Shown in pieces: positions 5,291-7,067 of a stretch of DNA of 7,067 nucleotides; the first letter of the stretch is position 1, and every line of letters begins with the position of its first letter. Under the pieces are notes generated by a model that had not been told where the DNA came from, did no database searches, and saw only the letters and a list, made by a program, of their open reading frames with translations. The translations under genes and the position numbers were made by a program. The stretch comes from CAYZXK01 sp964482395 (GTDB lineage Bacteria; Planctomycetota; Phycisphaerae; UBA1845; Fen-1342): the NCBI GenBank assembly GCA_964482395.1, contig CAYZXK010000079.1, positions 1 to 7,067 on the forward strand, written 5' to 3'.

Positions 5291-6424
5291 TCAAAGCCGG
5301 GCTTGCAGCAGGTAGCCGTGGCCCAGTCGGTGGAGCTTATTATCGGACCTGGGCAGCCGTACCGCGTCCTTCAAGCGGGCCACCCCGGCCTGATGTAGGG
5401 GGCCGGGTGCCGCAGCCCCGCCCAGCAGGATGGGGGCTATGTAGATTTGCACCTCGTCGGCCAATCCCTGATCGAAGAAGCTGCCCAACAGCCGACCGCC
5501 GCCTTCGACCACGACGTTGGTCATCTGGTGTCGGCCCAGCACGTCCAGCACCGCCTCCAATGAAAGACCGCGGCTAGTCGTCGGTACGCGGCGCACGACG
5601 CAGCCGGCCTTGCGGAGAGCGGCCAGGCGCTTTTGCGACCCCCGGGGCCCGCAGAAAATCCAGGTCGGCTCGCGACCCGCAGTCCGCACCAGGCGGCTGC
5701 CCAGAGGGATCCGCAACCGGCTGTCGAGCACCACGCGGGTAGCCTGACGTTTGGGCCGAGCGGCGCGGCAGGTGAGTACCGGGTTGTCACTTAGCACCGT
5801 CCCCACGCCGACGATTATGGCATCGACTCTTGCCCGCAGGCGGTGCGCATGGGCGCGGCAGACCGGATCGGTGATCCACTTGGATTGTCCGGTTCGGGTG
5901 GCGATCTTGCCGTCCAGGCTCTGGGCCCACTTCAAAATCACCCAGGGACGGTGCCGACGAACCAGCTTCAGGTACGGGGCATTGAGTTGGGCCGCTTCTT
6001 CAGCCAGCAGGCCGACATCCACCACGATGCCTGCCTGCCGGAGGGCGGACAGTCCGCGGCCGGCGACCAGCGGGTTGGGGTCTTTCATCGCCGCCACCAC
6101 CCGGGCCACGCCGGCCTGGATCAGCGCCTCGGTGCAGGGCGGCGTCTTGCCGTAATGGCAGCATGGTTCCAGCGTGACGTAGACGGTTCCGCCGCGGGGC
6201 GATTCCGTACATCGACGCAGAGCCTCGATTTCGGCATGGGGGCCGCCGAAGCGGCGGTGATAACCCTCAGCGATGATCCGCCGGTCCTTGGTGATCACGC
6301 ACCCGACCATCGGGTTCGGCTCGACCCGCCCCTGCCCTCGAGCGGCCAGGCGCAGTGCCCGACAAAGCTGACGCTCGTCGAACCCGGCGCGGGTTGCTGA
6401 GCCGCGGCCGGTCGATGGAGTCAT
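5291..6424 (-). CDS. ribD: Bifunctional diaminohydroxyphosphoribosylaminopyrimidine deaminase / 5-amino-6-(5-phosphoribosylamino)uracil reductase
   Basis: RibD carries out two consecutive cytosolic steps of riboflavin (FMN/FAD) synthesis: zinc-dependent deamination of the GTP-derived pyrimidine, then NADPH-dependent reduction of the ribose side chain. The 377 residues (E. coli 367) contain both halves. The N-terminal deaminase has PNPMVGCVI (36-44), GGPHAEIEAL (60-69) with zinc ligand His63 and catalytic Glu65, and TLEPCCHYGKTPPC (84-97) with zinc ligands Cys88 and Cys97. The C-terminal DHFR-like reductase has KWAQSLDGKIAT (165-176), SKWIT (181-185), GVGTVLSDNP (206-215), VVLDSRLRIP (231-240), VVVEGGGRLLGSF (304-316) and APILLGG (330-336). 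All key residues seen are present. The ATG overlaps the stop of the upstream gene as ATGA (6421-6424), implying translational coupling. A GGGGTGG (complement of 6428-6434) only 3 bases away is a poor ribosome binding site, consistent with coupling. No FMN riboswitch is visible, since the upstream sequence is coding. Confidence 0.97.
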   Translation of the reverse strand: MTPSTGRGSATRAGFDERQLCRALRLAARGQGRVEPNPMVGCVITKDRRIIAEGYHRRFGGPHAEIEALRRCTESPRGGTVYVTLEPCCHYGKTPPCTEALIQAGVARVVAAMKDPNPLVAGRGLSALRQAGIVVDVGLLAEEAAQLNAPYLKLVRRHRPWVILKWAQSLDGKIATRTGQSKWITDPVCRAHAHRLRARVDAIIVGVGTVLSDNPVLTCRAARPKRQATRVVLDSRLRIPLGSRLVRTAGREPTWIFCGPRGSQKRLAALRKAGCVVRRVPTTSRGLSLEAVLDVLGRHQMTNVVVEGGGRLLGSFFDQGLADEVQIYIAPILLGGAAAPGPLHQAGVARLKDAVRLPRSDNKLHRLGHGYLLQARL

Positions 6425-7067
6425 TGTCCACCCCGCTTAGCGGTTGCATCGGCCGGGCCGGGCTGACCGATCGGCTCGCTGCCGGCTCGCGACGGTGCCC
6501 GCCGCTGCCGACAGTCCGCCTGGTCGCACAGCTCGCAAGGATATGCATCCGGGCTGACCGAGCCCGGGCGACCGACCCCCATCAGCCCGGAAACCGACTT
6601 CAGCGGCACCATCAGGCAACTGGGGGTTAGCCGGACGTTGACCGTCCTGGTCGGTAGCGTGTCGAAAAGGGGGCGCTGCTGCTGGAGCGACATGCCACAG
6701 TAGCCGGGGCTGAAAGGCGGGGTAACCTCCAGGCCGCGAGCCCGAGCCCAGTCCCGGACTTCCCGGGCCAATCGACCGACCGCCGCCGAGACCGCTTCGG
6801 ACGCGATGGCGTCCGCCACCACTCCCTGCATTACTCTACCGGTCCGAAGCCAGCCGCGACTGAGGCGTTCGAGCGATGAGCCGATCGTCACCACGAAGCT
6901 CGCAATAAGCTGGGAATGCCTCAGGAAGGTCGCGACGGCCCCCGTGAATACCGCGCCCGACGACAAGATCAACTTCCGCGACTGGAGGCAGGTCACCGGG
7001 TCGATGCGGAAAACCGCACGCGGTCGCATCAGCCGCGGCAGCAGAACGAGTAGCTCGTCCACCACAT
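6421..7067 (-). CDS. Stand-alone methionine synthase (MetH) activation-domain-like protein, 5' end outside the window
   Basis: The product resembles the C-terminal activation domain of cobalamin-dependent methionine synthase, which binds AdoMet during reductive remethylation of cob(II)alamin. Stand-alone versions occur in many bacteria. Numbering from the GTG at 7065: RPRAVFRI (14-21), SSGAVFTG (35-42), VVTIGSSLER (58-67), VADAIASEAV (83-92), FSPGYCGMSLQQQ (118-130), VRLTPSCLMVPLKSVSG (144-160) and a cysteine cluster C-x2-C-x4-C (177, 180, 185) followed by basic residues, then a Gly/Pro/Ala-rich tail. The AdoMet-binding motif RxxxGY of E. coli MetH appears here as PFSPGY (117-122), with the arginine replaced by proline. 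The frame stays open to the window edge, and relatives usually carry a further 30-40 residues before DELL, so the GTG is probably internal. Its stop overlaps the ribD start by four bases. Its substrate enzyme is not visible, and another corrinoid-protein reactivation role is possible. Confidence 0.85.
   Translation of the reverse strand, partial: VVDELLVLLPRLMRPRAVFRIDPVTCLQSRKLILSSGAVFTGAVATFLRHSQLIASFVVTIGSSLERLSRGWLRTGRVMQGVVADAIASEAVSAAVGRLAREVRDWARARGLEVTPPFSPGYCGMSLQQQRPLFDTLPTRTVNVRLTPSCLMVPLKSVSGLMGVGRPGSVSPDAYPCELCDQADCRQRRAPSRAGSEPIGQPGPADATAKRGGQ

Noticed and set aside
5843..6400. 185-residue plus-strand open frame over the ribD deaminase half
   Set aside because: It is antisense to the zinc-binding motifs of RibD and has no recognisable features.
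1..7067. CRISPR array, tRNA, insertion sequence, prophage or toxin-antitoxin pair
   Set aside because: I saw no regularly spaced repeats, no tRNA-like cloverleaf, no transposase or integrase motif and no small gene pair. All well-supported genes but one are recognisable core functions.

Overview
The window reads as a short, GC-rich bacterial chromosomal fragment, probably a whole metagenomic contig, because both ends fall inside genes. The likely source is a Gram-negative bacterium of the Planctomycetes type, perhaps Phycisphaerae. Support for this comes from a Kdo transferase (lipid A-based outer membrane), a secreted protein with an Ala/Thr/Pro-rich N-terminal linker and a LolA-like look, a small secreted acidic/aromatic protein, and loosely packed unrelated housekeeping genes. 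The phylum is an inference. No rRNA, tRNA, mobile element or CRISPR array is visible.

Layout. Positions 1-204 form a perfect inverted repeat (arms 1-86 and 119-204) in which the start of the window is a back-to-front copy of the helicase gene that follows. This is most likely an assembly or amplification fold-back. 84-1538 (+) is the C-terminal two thirds of a DinG/XPD-family helicase. 1539-1668 is a convergent spacer rich in GC hairpins. 1669-1896 (-) encodes a 75-residue secreted protein of unknown function. 2014-2904 (-) is sucD, the succinyl-CoA ligase alpha subunit, and 2934-3800 (-) is a secreted LolA-like protein just upstream of it. A 76-base divergent spacer separates these from waaA/kdtA (3877-5172, +), the Kdo transferase. 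5173-5290 is a second convergent spacer with a long imperfect stem-loop. 5291-6424 (-) is ribD, bifunctional riboflavin biosynthesis. It is coupled by a 4-base ATGA overlap to the upstream gene 6421-7067 (-), a stand-alone protein resembling the C-terminal activation (AdoMet-binding) domain of cobalamin-dependent methionine synthase, cut off by the window end.

How the genes work together. Most are independent housekeeping functions: DNA repair helicase, TCA cycle, LPS core and riboflavin. Two pairs look co-transcribed: the LolA-like gene with sucD (29-base gap, no sucC beside it) and the MetH-activation-like gene with ribD. The second pair could be linked through flavin supply, since reductive reactivation of cobalamin enzymes uses flavoproteins, but this is inference. 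I found no convincing new multi-gene system. The points most worth checking are the terminal inverted repeat, the stand-alone activation domain lacking the motif arginine, the sucD context and the small secreted protein.
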